DNA from: Candidatus Omnitrophota bacterium
GTDB taxonomy: Bacteria > Omnitrophota > Gorgyraeia > Aquiviventales > Aquiviventaceae
Reading direction: 5' to 3'
Length of the DNA: 35,215 bases
NCBI GenBank assembly: GCA_023247235.1
Contig: JAHFGW010000013.1
Span: 1-35,215 of the forward strand
The notes under the pieces were generated by a model. It was not told the origin of the DNA and made no database searches. It saw only the letters and a program-made list of their open reading frames with translations. Positions 1-8,961 of the stretch are shown here, in pieces. How positions within the stretch are numbered: the first letter of the stretch is position 1; every line of letters begins with the position of its first letter. The position numbers were made by a program, and so were the translations under genes.

Positions 1-1
1 C

Positions 2-85
2 ATCCTCTTCGTCCAGCATCACTTGGATGAGCCACTGGAGTCCTTTGTGATGCGGACGCTGCCAAGGCATCGATTCCTGGAATGA
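2..85 (+). CDS. C-terminal end of an upstream CDS (...ESFVMRTLPRHRFLE*), truncated by the window edge; possibly a DUF58-type protein given the Bat-like context
   Basis: Open frame from base 2 to TGA at 83-85, overlapping the next ATG (ATGA coupling). DUF58 identity is inferred only from gene context. Confidence 0.45.
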   Translation: MLFVQHHLDEPLESFVMRTLPRHRFLE

Positions 86-1941
86 CGTTCTTCTCCCCCT
101 TCCAGCTCCTGTGGCTGGCGGCGATCCCGGTGCTGTTGTGGCTCTGGCGCCTAGCCGCCGCGCAGCGGACGGTCCGCATCCCCAGCCTGGTGCCCTTCGA
201 GCATTTGATGCAGCGTCTGGCCCGCCGTCGGCGACAGTTGGTCGTCAACGCGCTCTTCTGGTTGCAGGCGGCCGCCATCGTCCTGCTTGCGGCCGCGCTG
301 GCCCGGCCGGCCCTATGGCAGCGACGGGCGCGGACCGTGCTGGTTGTCCTGGACACCTCGGCCAGCATGGGGGCCGTGCAGCGAGGCTCGACCCTGTGGG
401 CGCGCGGCACGCGGCAACTCCTGGCGCGGCTGCGCGCGACTCGGGGCGACCAGGTCTTGTTCATGACGACCGCGCCGGTGCGCGCGCTGTCGCCAGAACC
501 TCTGCGCGATCCGGCGCAGATCGCCCGCCTGGTGGGGGACGCGAAGGTCAACGACCTCGCGGGGACGCTTGGCACCGCCGCACACATCGGCCGGGCGTTG
601 CTCGGCGGCGTCGTGGACCGGACCCTTGTCGTGACGGATGAGCCCCCGCCGCAGCCGCCGCCAGAGGGCGTCGAGTTCCTCTCCGTCGGCACCCCGCTGT
701 CCAATGTGGCGCTGGTCGGCCTGGACACCCAAGGCGGCTTCTGCGCGGAAGAGCCTGCGCGCCTGGTGGCCAGCGTGCAGAATTTCTCGCGGCAGCCTGC
801 GCGGGTCGAGGTCACGGCCGCGCAGCGCGGGCGCGCGTTGGCCCAGCACGAGGCGACGTTGGCCGCAGGGGAGCGAGCCAATGTGGTGCTTGCGGTGCCG
901 GAGGGCACCGAAGGCTGGCTCGAGGTGGCGCTTCGGACGCCGGATGATGCGCTGGCCGCGGATAATCGCGCCTGGGTCCCCGTGCACCGTACGGTCGCGC
1001 TGCCCGTGGTGGTCCGCAGCGAGCGGGAAGCCTTCAACGACCTGATGAGCCGATGGCTGAGCGCCTGCCAGGGGCTGACCTGGACGAGGCAGGGGCCTGC
1101 GGACGCGGCCGGCCCGTATCTGCTGGTGACGGACGGTTCGGCCCGCCCCTCGGAAATCGAGGGGCGGGGCTCGCCCGCCACGGAACTCGCGGCCGCCGCG
1201 ACCCTGCAATGGCTGGACGGACGGCCCGCGCGCGGGCCCCGCCCCTCGTCATTTGAAGGCACCCGGGCCGAGGGGCGGGGCGGGCCGGTCTTGGCGCATT
1301 GGTTGGTGGATTCCGGTCATCCTGTGGGCTCATATCTCGGCGGCATCGAAGTGGTCGCGGCGTCGCTGGAGACGGGCTTGCCGGCAGGCGTCTCCGGAGA
1401 GCCGGTCGTCTGGAGCGTGCGGAACGGGCAGAAGGTGCCGGTCGTCGTGGCCGGCGAGCAGCAGGGGCACCGCCGGGTCGCGATCCTCGTGGATCCGGTG
1501 GACAGCCCGGAAGCGATGCCCCTGGTCGTGCTGTTTTTTAACAGCCTGCAATGGCTGATGAAGCGGGCGGATGTGGGGCGCACCGGCGAGCCGTTGTGGG
1601 GGGCGCTGCCCGCCGGGCCGGTGGCCGTCGAGCGGCCGGACGGTCGGACCGACCAACTCGCTCATCCCGGCGGGACGTTCCATTATGAAGAGACGACGCG
1701 CGCGGGGTTGTATCGCGTGGCGCAGGGACGCACGGAGCGGCGCTGGGGCGTCAACTTCCTCGATCCGGTGGAATCCAATCTGCTGGAGCGGCCGTCCACG
1801 TGGCAACCCGCCGACTCGAATGACACGGCGCCCATCTCGGCGCCGCGGGCGCCTCGGCCGTTGACCGACGCGCTCACCAGGCTGCTGCTGGTGCTTGTGC
1901 TCGTGGAATGGTGGCTGTACAGCCGAAGGCGATCATCGTGA
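82..1941 (+). CDS. BatA-like membrane protein with N-terminal membrane domain and vWA-like domain
   Basis: N-terminus MTFFSPFQLLWLAAIPVLLWLWRLAAAQR is typical of BatA/aerotolerance N-terminal domains; VLVVLDTSASM resembles a MIDAS motif; C-terminal TM helix. Confidence 0.82.
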   Translation: MTFFSPFQLLWLAAIPVLLWLWRLAAAQRTVRIPSLVPFEHLMQRLARRRRQLVVNALFWLQAAAIVLLAAALARPALWQRRARTVLVVLDTSASMGAVQRGSTLWARGTRQLLARLRATRGDQVLFMTTAPVRALSPEPLRDPAQIARLVGDAKVNDLAGTLGTAAHIGRALLGGVVDRTLVVTDEPPPQPPPEGVEFLSVGTPLSNVALVGLDTQGGFCAEEPARLVASVQNFSRQPARVEVTAAQRGRALAQHEATLAAGERANVVLAVPEGTEGWLEVALRTPDDALAADNRAWVPVHRTVALPVVVRSEREAFNDLMSRWLSACQGLTWTRQGPADAAGPYLLVTDGSARPSEIEGRGSPATELAAAATLQWLDGRPARGPRPSSFEGTRAEGRGGPVLAHWLVDSGHPVGSYLGGIEVVAASLETGLPAGVSGEPVVWSVRNGQKVPVVVAGEQQGHRRVAILVDPVDSPEAMPLVVLFFNSLQWLMKRADVGRTGEPLWGALPAGPVAVERPDGRTDQLAHPGGTFHYEETTRAGLYRVAQGRTERRWGVNFLDPVESNLLERPSTWQPADSNDTAPISAPRAPRPLTDALTRLLLVLVLVEWWLYSRRRSS

Positions 1942-1949
1942 TCGCGCGG

Positions 1950-2006
1950 CGGGACGTGTCGATTGTTCGCGTGTGGATCTGCGCAGCGAACAATCGACAT
2001 GTCCCG
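1950..2006. repeat. Intercistronic inverted repeat, 21-bp stem (one G:T wobble), 15-nt loop
   Basis: CGGGACGTGTCGATTGTTCGC (1950-1970) pairs with GCGAACAATCGACATGTCCCG (1986-2006); fills the gap between stop 1941 and ATG 2015. Confidence 0.9.
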
Positions 2007-2014
2007 AGACGTTC

Positions 2015-4561
2015 ATGAATCTCTCATCCATCACCCTGTGGCTGCTGGCCTGCACCCTGGTCCTCTGGTTTGGGCGGCGGATTCCCTTGAGCGGGCTGCG
2101 GCGTCCAGCGGTCATCGCGTTGCGGCTGGCCGCGGTCAGCTTGGTCTGCCTTGCTTCGCTGGGCTTGAGCCGGCGCAGCGTGTCCGAGCAGCCCCAGTAT
2201 GTCCTCTATCTTGTCGATGTGTCGAGCAGCATGGATGCCCGGCAGTTGGGATGGGCTGCCCGGCGGATTAGCTCGCTGGAAGCCATCCGCCCCGCCGTCA
2301 TGCCACGCGCGCTCCTTGCCTTTGGCGCCGAGGCCAAGACGTTGATCCCCTTCGGTCGCGAGCCGCTGAGCGATCCCGAAGCGATCGAGGCGGCGCTGCG
2401 CGGCGCCGACGTCTCGCGCGAGGCGACCAACCTGGAAGCCGCCATGCTCGAAGCGTTGCGGCGGCTGCCGCCGGGCCGGAGCGGGCAGGTCGTGCTCCTG
2501 AGCGATGGAGCCGAAACCGCGGGGGACATCGGGCGGCTCCTGCCGCATCTCCGGCGGCTTGGGCTTCGGATGTTTCCTGTGGCGGTCCCGGTGTTCGGCC
2601 GAGCGACCACGATCTGGGACCAACTGGTCGCGCCGCCGGTGGTGCAGCGTGGCGCGCCGGTGAGCCTCCAGCTGGTCGTCTTCAGCGGCGCGAGCGAGCC
2701 GCGCAACGGGCAACTCAGCGTCAGCGTCAGCGGCGTGACCATCAAGCGCCAGCCGGTTCGCCTGCAGCCCGGCTGGCAGGTCCTGACCAGCAGCGTGCCT
2801 GCGATCCAGCAGGGAGCGCTCGGGCTTGAAGTCCAGCTGGCCATTCCTGGGGAGGGGCTGCAGGAGCGCCGCAGCGTCTACACCCAAGTGGAAGGGCCGC
2901 CCCACCTGCTGGTCGTCGACGATGAGGGCACGGCCATGCCGCTGCTGGGGCAAGCGCTGCGGCGGCGCGGCATCGATGTGTCTCTTGCGCGCTCCGTGGA
3001 TCTGCCTGCGCAGCCACCGGGGCTTCAGGATTACGATGGGGTCCTGCTGTTCGACGTGGCGAAGTCCGCGCTGCGCGCCGAGCAGACGGAGGCCCTGCGC
3101 GCCTACGTCGAGCGCTTCGGCGGAGGGCTGCTCGTGGTTGGCCTGGGCGGCTCGCTGGCGCAAGAGCTGGCCACTCCAGCGCGGCTGGATGAGCTGCTGC
3201 CGGTGACCTATGAAGCGAAGGGCCTGGAGGAATCGCAGCGGCGGGTCTGCATGATCATGCTGATCGACCGCTCCGCGTCCATGCTCGGTGCGCGCATCGC
3301 CGCCGCCAAGCGCGGCGCGGTGGCGCTGGTCAAGCAGCTGCAACCGGAAGACCTCGTGGGGCTGTTGGCGTTTGACACCAAGCCGTATGTCGTCGTCGAG
3401 GTGCAGCCGGCCGGCGCGGTACGGCCGGAGCTGATTGACCGGTTGGCGCGCCTGCGCTCCACCGGCGGCACCGACGTCTTTCCCGCGCTGCAAGCCGCCA
3501 AGTCACGGCTGGATCAAACGGATGCCACGGTAAAGCACATCCTCCTGCTGTCCGACGGCAATACCCCGTTTGATCGCCGGGTGTACCAGGCACTCACCGC
3601 GGAGTTGCGTGCGCGCCACATCACCGTCAGCACGGTCGGAGTCGGCGCCGCGTTCATCAACACACAGTACCTGCGATGGGTCGCGGACCAGACCGGCGGT
3701 AGATTCCATCAGCTGCGCAACCTGGAAGAGTTGCCGGTGTTGATTGCCCAGGACGCGCAGCAAGAGTTGGGCAAGCTCCCGTTCACCGAAGGCGCGTTCC
3801 GCCCGATGCGGAGCCCGACCTCAGATTGGTTCGACGACGTCGCGGATTGGCCGCTGCTGCGCGGCTACCTCACGACGACGCCCAAGCCCGGGGCGCAGGT
3901 CGATGTGACCGTGAAGGCGGGCGAGACGGAGGACCCGCTCTTGGCGCGCTGGATGCGTGGCCGCGGCCGCGTGGTCGTGTTCACGTCGGATGCCAATACG
4001 CGCTGGTCACCGGATTGGATCCGCTGGCCTGGCTTTGATGCCTGGTGGGCCCATGTCGCCCGCTGGACGATGCGACGAGACACCTCGGAAGAAGTGTTTG
4101 TCTGGGTGGACGACCAGGACGGCACGCCTCGCGTGATGCTCGAGGGTCGGCTGGAGGAGCCGCGCGGCACGCTGACCTCGGCGGACGGGACGCGCACCTC
4201 CCCCGTGTCGTTTGTCCAAACGGGGCGGTGGCGCTGGCAAGCCTCCGTGGAATCGGCGGGCAGCGGCTGGTTCGAGCTCGCGCTGGACTCGGGGCACGAC
4301 GAGCCGGCGGGTTTCACGACGCGATGGATCGAAATCGGGACGGCACCCGCCGCGCAGGAATTGCCCGGGCAGTTGCCGCGCGAGGCGCGGCTGCGCCAAT
4401 TGGCGATGGCGAGTACGGCTGCATTCGACGCGCCGGATCTGGCGTTCGTGCCGCCCTCGGCGCGCACGAGCGGCCAACAGCCCTTGCTGCCGTGGTTCCT
4501 CCCCCCCGTCCTGTTACTGCTCCTGGTCGATGTCGCGCTGCGCGGCAGCTCCATGTTATGA
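2015..4561 (+). CDS. Membrane-anchored protein with two vWA domains and an intervening GATase-like segment
   Basis: Start taken as ATG 2015 (MNLSSITLWLLACTLVLWFG) rather than the longer ORF start. MIDAS-like VLYLVDVSSSMD and MIMLIDRSASM; central HLLVVDDEG...LLVVGLGGS; C-terminal TM. Confidence 0.8.
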   Translation: MNLSSITLWLLACTLVLWFGRRIPLSGLRRPAVIALRLAAVSLVCLASLGLSRRSVSEQPQYVLYLVDVSSSMDARQLGWAARRISSLEAIRPAVMPRALLAFGAEAKTLIPFGREPLSDPEAIEAALRGADVSREATNLEAAMLEALRRLPPGRSGQVVLLSDGAETAGDIGRLLPHLRRLGLRMFPVAVPVFGRATTIWDQLVAPPVVQRGAPVSLQLVVFSGASEPRNGQLSVSVSGVTIKRQPVRLQPGWQVLTSSVPAIQQGALGLEVQLAIPGEGLQERRSVYTQVEGPPHLLVVDDEGTAMPLLGQALRRRGIDVSLARSVDLPAQPPGLQDYDGVLLFDVAKSALRAEQTEALRAYVERFGGGLLVVGLGGSLAQELATPARLDELLPVTYEAKGLEESQRRVCMIMLIDRSASMLGARIAAAKRGAVALVKQLQPEDLVGLLAFDTKPYVVVEVQPAGAVRPELIDRLARLRSTGGTDVFPALQAAKSRLDQTDATVKHILLLSDGNTPFDRRVYQALTAELRARHITVSTVGVGAAFINTQYLRWVADQTGGRFHQLRNLEELPVLIAQDAQQELGKLPFTEGAFRPMRSPTSDWFDDVADWPLLRGYLTTTPKPGAQVDVTVKAGETEDPLLARWMRGRGRVVVFTSDANTRWSPDWIRWPGFDAWWAHVARWTMRRDTSEEVFVWVDDQDGTPRVMLEGRLEEPRGTLTSADGTRTSPVSFVQTGRWRWQASVESAGSGWFELALDSGHDEPAGFTTRWIEIGTAPAAQELPGQLPREARLRQLAMASTAAFDAPDLAFVPPSARTSGQQPLLPWFLPPVLLLLLVDVALRGSSML

Positions 4562-5397
4562 AGGAGACAAGAGACAGGAGACGGGAGACGCGGGAAAGGG
4601 AGTTTCCACGCCACGCATCTCTTGCGGCGGAATTGCTGACGGCTCTTGGCCTCTCACTCGTCTCATGTCTCATGTCTTATGTCCCCGCGCATGGCGCGGA
4701 GCCGGCACGATGGCCGTCGCTCTTCCGCGGCGTCGTGGTCGTCGACAGCCCAATCGGCGTGCAGGTCGTCAGCGTCGAGGCCGGCTCGCAGGCTTCGCTG
4801 GGCGACCTGCGGCCTGACGATGTGATCGTGCGCATCCAGGATCAGGACATCCGCACGATCGACGAGTTCGCGACGCTCTCCCTGACCCTGAAGGGCCGCG
4901 TCCCCTCAACCAACATGGTTGTTTTCCGGCGCGGGAGGGCGCAAGAGCTCACCCTGCACCTCTATAGTTACCCAATCCTCAAGACATGGGGCATTGAGGT
5001 GATTCCGGATTATGAGCTGCGCTTCGCCGAGGCGGCGACCGGCCTTGCCTACTGGGCGCGCATGGGCCGAGGCTTTGAAGAGGCCGGCAAGCCCGAGCAG
5101 GCCCTGGAGGCGTATGTCAACGCGCTGCACAACGATCCCGCGGACGTGCCCAGCGCGCTGAACGCCTCGCGGCTGCTCTGGGAGGTCGGGCGACTGCGAT
5201 TGACCGGCCACGACCTGGCCGGCGGCATCGCGGCCCTGGAGCAAGCGGTCACCATGCTGCAGCGGCTCATGGAGCAGCCGCTCAGCGACGAGCAGCTGCA
5301 GCTGGTGAAGGAGCAACTCCAACACACGCTCGATGCGCTGAAGCGCTCTCAGCAAAGCCTAGGACCGGCGCTTGAGCTAGACGCCCGTCTCGTATAG
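4558..5397 (+). CDS. Exported PDZ-domain plus TPR protein
   Basis: ATG 4558 overlaps the previous stop. Signal-peptide-like LLTALGLSLVSCLMSYVPAHGAEP; PDZ segment (GVQVVSVEAGSQASLGDLRPDDVIVRIQDQDI); TPR-like C-terminus. Confidence 0.75.
   Translation: MKETRDRRRETREREFPRHASLAAELLTALGLSLVSCLMSYVPAHGAEPARWPSLFRGVVVVDSPIGVQVVSVEAGSQASLGDLRPDDVIVRIQDQDIRTIDEFATLSLTLKGRVPSTNMVVFRRGRAQELTLHLYSYPILKTWGIEVIPDYELRFAEAATGLAYWARMGRGFEEAGKPEQALEAYVNALHNDPADVPSALNASRLLWEVGRLRLTGHDLAGGIAALEQAVTMLQRLMEQPLSDEQLQLVKEQLQHTLDALKRSQQSLGPALELDARLV
4563..4686. repeat. Heptad-arm inverted element (unit AGACAxG) at the 5' end of the PDZ gene
   Basis: Left arm ggagacaagagacaggagacgggagacg; right arm ctcgtctcatgtctcatgtcttatgtcc. 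The arms are imperfect reverse complements and both have 7-nt periodicity. Confidence 0.75.
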
Positions 5398-5416
5398 ACT
5401 GTCTGAAGAGGGAGCC

Positions 5417-6046
5417 ATGTCAAAGCAACTGACCAAGCGCCAGCGCACAGTGCTCGAGACCATCCGATCCTGGATCCGCGAGCAAGGCTACCCTCCGACG
5501 ATCCGCGAGTTGGGCAAGCTCTTGGGCATCCGGAGCCTGCGCGGCGTGACGACGCATTTGGATGCGATCGCCAAGAAGGGATTTCTGAAGCGCGAATCGC
5601 GGGCGCGCGGCATCCGCCTGCTGGATCTCGTGGCGCCGTTTGAGCAGGCCCTGCGCATTCCGGTCCTGGGACGGGTCAAGGCCGGCGAGCCGGTGCTGGC
5701 GCAGCAGCATGTCGAGGAGCATCTCATCGTCGACGGCCGGTGGGTAGGCACCGCCTCGCCGGATGCCGATGCCCACTTCGCGCTGAAAGTCCGCGGCGAG
5801 AGCATGATCTCGGCCGGCATCTTCGACGGAGATTACGTGATCGTCCGGCAACAGACCAACGCGGCCAATGGCGATATCGTGGTCGCCCTGCTGGGCGAGG
5901 AAGCCACGGTCAAGCGATTCTACCGGGAGGACGGCCGCGTGCGGCTTCAAGCGGAGCATCCGACCATCCCGCCGATCTTCGTGAGCGAGTCGCAGGAGCT
6001 TCAAATTCTTGGGAAAGTCGTCGCCGTGTTCCGCCAGCTTCGCTAG
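5417..6046 (+). CDS. lexA: LexA repressor
   Basis: N-terminal wHTH (LTKRQRTVLETIRSWIREQGYPPTIRELGKLLGI), Ala-Gly cleavage site (GRVKAGEP), S24 peptidase core (GESMISAGIFDGDYVIV...VKRFY). Confidence 0.95.
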   Translation: MSKQLTKRQRTVLETIRSWIREQGYPPTIRELGKLLGIRSLRGVTTHLDAIAKKGFLKRESRARGIRLLDLVAPFEQALRIPVLGRVKAGEPVLAQQHVEEHLIVDGRWVGTASPDADAHFALKVRGESMISAGIFDGDYVIVRQQTNAANGDIVVALLGEEATVKRFYREDGRVRLQAEHPTIPPIFVSESQELQILGKVVAVFRQLR

Positions 6047-6055
6047 GATCGCCCG

Positions 6056-6583
6056 ATGCGGCGCATGGCGTTCAGGCGGGGACTGCTCGTGGCGCTGGCC
6101 TGGGCCGCCGCCGGGTGCGCCGCGTCATCCGCCTCGCGCGGATGGGCGCGCGATCCGATGTCAGCCGAGCTGGCCCGCTGGGTCGCCGAGCATCCGCTGG
6201 CGGCCGGTGAGAATATCCGCGTCGATGAGTTGGAGCGCTCCGCGTGGACCAGCCAGCATGTCGTCCAGATCCGAGAGGTGGAGCCGCTGCACGTGCATGC
6301 TTCCCATGATCTCCAAGTCATGCTGCATCGCGGTCATGGGGTCTTCCACTTGGGCCAGGAGGTCTGGCGTGTCGAGCCCGGCAGCCTCATGCAGATTCCG
6401 CACGGGGTGCCCCACGCCTTCGTCAATTGCAGTGCGGAGCCTGCCGTCGCCTTCGTCAAGATCACGCCGCCGTTCGATGACCAAGACGTCGTGATTGTGC
6501 AGGACGTGCCGTCGCCGCGGTCTGGTCTGGGCGAGCAACCGCCCCGGTGCACGATGACGGGGTTGGCTCCGCTCCCTCCGTAA
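6056..6583 (+). CDS. Cupin-domain lipoprotein
   Basis: Lipobox-like AAAGCAAS; cupin motif PLHVHASHDLQVMLHRGHGVFHLG...PGSLMQIPHGVPHAF. Confidence 0.75.
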   Translation: MRRMAFRRGLLVALAWAAAGCAASSASRGWARDPMSAELARWVAEHPLAAGENIRVDELERSAWTSQHVVQIREVEPLHVHASHDLQVMLHRGHGVFHLGQEVWRVEPGSLMQIPHGVPHAFVNCSAEPAVAFVKITPPFDDQDVVIVQDVPSPRSGLGEQPPRCTMTGLAPLPP

Positions 6584-6589
6584 GGCGCG

Positions 6590-7765
6590 CTAGACGAGGC
6601 GCAGCAGCGCGCGCAAGAGATACGCCGCGCCGAGTCCGCAGTAAGTTCCCAGGGCGTTGCCAATCATGGCGAGGATCAGCCCGACCGCCGCCAGCCGTTG
6701 ATGGTAGACCGCCCCGACCATGGGGGCTGAGACCACCCCTCCGACGTTCGCCTGGCTCGCCGTCGCGAGCAGGCCCATCGGCCACTTCCAGAGGCGTCCC
6801 GCAATGAGCAGCACCGCGCCGTGCACCAGGACGGTTCCGATGCCCAGCGCGATCCAGGCCGGCGCCGAGCGCAGCGAAGACAAGTCCGACTGCGCGCCGG
6901 TTGCGGCCAGCACCAGATACAGCGCCGGATACCCAAGCCGATCCGCCTGCGATGCCGCGCGCCGCGCCGCGGGGATCAGGGAAACGCCGAGCGCTCCGGT
7001 AGTCGCCAACAGTACGGTCCAAGCGCCCGGTGAGGTCATCCACGTGCCGGTGGGCAGGCGAGCGCCCAGTCCGCGTGCCAGGATGCTGATCGTCACCGCC
7101 AGGGTCGCGCTGAGCCCTAGCGCGCGCCAGGGGAGGCGCGCGGACTGGGGCGCAGGGTTCTCCGCGGCTTCAGACGTCGCGGCCAGGGGCGTGTTCGGCG
7201 CGGAAGCCCCGAGCAGCCATCGGTTGAGGGTGGCTTGCACCCCGGAGCCTGCCACCAGCAGCGCCATCCAGGCGTAGGTGACCACCGCATCCACGACAAT
7301 CAGGGGCGCGAGGACGCTCGCGGGTGCCGCGAGCAAGTTGGCCAGCGCCAACAAATTCAACGTGCCGCCGATCCAGGTGGCTGCGAGGATGCCCCCGCCC
7401 ATCCAGGGGTCCGCAGGCAGGGTCGCGCGCAGGACGATCGTCCACACGGTCACTCCCAGGACGATGCCCAGCGCCCCGCAGGCGGCGGCGCCCAAGGCCG
7501 AAGCGCCCAAGCGGAGCGTCGCGCCCACATCCGTCCCCAGCAGCAACAGCGCCAAAGCGATAGGAAAGATGATTTGAGTCAACGCCCCAAGGGCCTGAGG
7601 ATCGGCCGGCAACCAGCCGAGGCTGCGGGCGAGCAAGGGCAGCACGTAGCACCAACACGGGATCGGCGCCCAGCGCAGCAGGCGGCGGCCCCACGGCTGC
7701 CGAGCCGCGAGCAGGATGCTCGCGACGATCCCGATCACCCACGCCAGTGATCTCGCGGAGCTCAC
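6590..7765 (-). CDS. DUF819-family polytopic membrane protein
   Basis: Multiple hydrophobic helices, PIALALLLLGTDVGATLRLG and ATWIGGTLNLLAL typical of DUF819; overlaps the upstream nlpC stop. Confidence 0.75.
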   Translation of the reverse strand: MSSARSLAWVIGIVASILLAARQPWGRRLLRWAPIPCWCYVLPLLARSLGWLPADPQALGALTQIIFPIALALLLLGTDVGATLRLGASALGAAACGALGIVLGVTVWTIVLRATLPADPWMGGGILAATWIGGTLNLLALANLLAAPASVLAPLIVVDAVVTYAWMALLVAGSGVQATLNRWLLGASAPNTPLAATSEAAENPAPQSARLPWRALGLSATLAVTISILARGLGARLPTGTWMTSPGAWTVLLATTGALGVSLIPAARRAASQADRLGYPALYLVLAATGAQSDLSSLRSAPAWIALGIGTVLVHGAVLLIAGRLWKWPMGLLATASQANVGGVVSAPMVGAVYHQRLAAVGLILAMIGNALGTYCGLGAAYLLRALLRLV

Positions 7766-8772
7766 TCGAGATACGCCCCGTAGGAGATGGTTTGATCGTT
7801 CACGACGCGGCCGGGAGGCAACCGCTCCAGCGAGTCGCCGAGCCGCTGGGCCAGCGCGATGCGCCGCACTGCGTGGCCGGTTCCCGGGCCTTCAATGACC
7901 TCGCCGTGTCCCGCATACAGCATGACATGGACGATCCGCGCGGGGTTGCGGGCCTCGGAGAGGAAGATGAGATCCGCTGGCTGCGGCGCCGTGATGGGAC
8001 GCGCCTTCAAGTGTTGCTCATGAGCATCGCGGGGAATGGCCAGGCCCACAGTCCGGTAGGCGAGATTGACCAGCCCGGAACAGTCCACGCCGGTCACGGG
8101 CACCGCGTCCGCTTGGGGCGGACCCGGCCAGACCGGGCCTAGGGCCGGAGCCACATGGGGCGAACGGCCGCCCCAAAAGTACGGATCGCGCAGCAGCTGC
8201 TCGGCAGCCTGCACAATGAGCGCTCGCTTGCGGGCCACCGGCAGGCGCGCCAGCTCGTCAAGTGTGCGGGCCTGTCCGGCGTCAATCCATGCGCTGGAAC
8301 GATCCGGCAACTCCAGCCGCCATCGCTCACCACCCATGTCGGTCGCCCGCACCATCGCGCCCATTGGCAAGAGCAGGCCGCTCAAGTGCCGCTTGGAAGG
8401 ATCGCGCCACACCGGCGACCATTTGGCGGTGACGACGATCGTCGGATCCCAGACCCCTTTGCTCGGCACGAGCGCTTCGACCGGGATCCAGCCGGGATAA
8501 CCTTGCCACTTGCCGGCGCTGGTATACTCGAGCTGCTCCATCGCCTCGATGCGCGCCCATCCCTCCCGCGTGTCCAGGACACGGACCCGTTCGCCGAAGA
8601 GCAGTTGGGTGTCTTCCAGCAGGTCGTGGGTCGCGGCCGCGGCCTGCGTCTGCGGCTGTCGGCGCACATCCACGACCGGCCGGGAGACCACCATGACCTT
8701 TCCGGGCCCGGCGCAGCCCGCCACGCTGGCTACGATCGCCACGGCGAGCATCATCCTGCCAAGGACGCTCAT
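7762..8772 (-). CDS. NlpC/P60 family lipoprotein with SH3-like domains
   Basis: Start chosen as ATG 8772 (MSVLGRMMLAVAIVASVAGCAG, lipobox). Catalytic GVDCSGLVNLAYRTVGLAIPRDAHEQ, HVMLYAGHGEVIEG. Confidence 0.83.
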   Translation of the reverse strand: MSVLGRMMLAVAIVASVAGCAGPGKVMVVSRPVVDVRRQPQTQAAAATHDLLEDTQLLFGERVRVLDTREGWARIEAMEQLEYTSAGKWQGYPGWIPVEALVPSKGVWDPTIVVTAKWSPVWRDPSKRHLSGLLLPMGAMVRATDMGGERWRLELPDRSSAWIDAGQARTLDELARLPVARKRALIVQAAEQLLRDPYFWGGRSPHVAPALGPVWPGPPQADAVPVTGVDCSGLVNLAYRTVGLAIPRDAHEQHLKARPITAPQPADLIFLSEARNPARIVHVMLYAGHGEVIEGPGTGHAVRRIALAQRLGDSLERLPPGRVVNDQTISYGAYLE

Positions 8773-8842
8773 AGCCTGTAGGATACGCCTGCGGCCAAGA
8801 CCACGCAAGGCTGCGAGAGGAAACACTTGGGTGCTCCTGTGC

Positions 8843-8896
8843 GGGGCCTGGCGCGCGAGCGATCCGCGAACGAGGCCTCCTGTCGCCTGCATATGA
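8843..8896 (+). repeat. Dispersed repeat, homologous (inverted) to 13706-13757
   Basis: 23-nt exact match of 8850-8872 to the reverse complement of 13731-13753, with flanking similarity continuing to ...CGCCTGCATATGA. Confidence 0.8.
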
Positions 8897-8916
8897 GGAC
8901 AGAGGCCGCGAGGCGC

Positions 8917-8945
8917 TTGTCTTGGCACAAGCGGCGGACTACAAT
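8917..8945 (+). promoter_or_regulatory. Sigma70-type promoter with dyad over the -35
   Basis: TTGTCT-17-TACAAT; dyad CGCTTGT-N6-ACAAGCG (8914-8933) overlaps the -35. Confidence 0.6.
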
Positions 8946-8961
8946 AGGGCGGAGAATCCAG

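Noticed and set aside
2024-3493. 489-aa minus-strand ORF opposite the double-vWA gene
   Set aside because: Shadow ORF rich in Gln/Arg/Pro, no motifs.
5360-5416. Searched for an SOS/LexA box upstream of lexA
   Set aside because: No E. coli-type CTGT-N8-ACAG or clear dyad; the LexA motif in this lineage is unknown.
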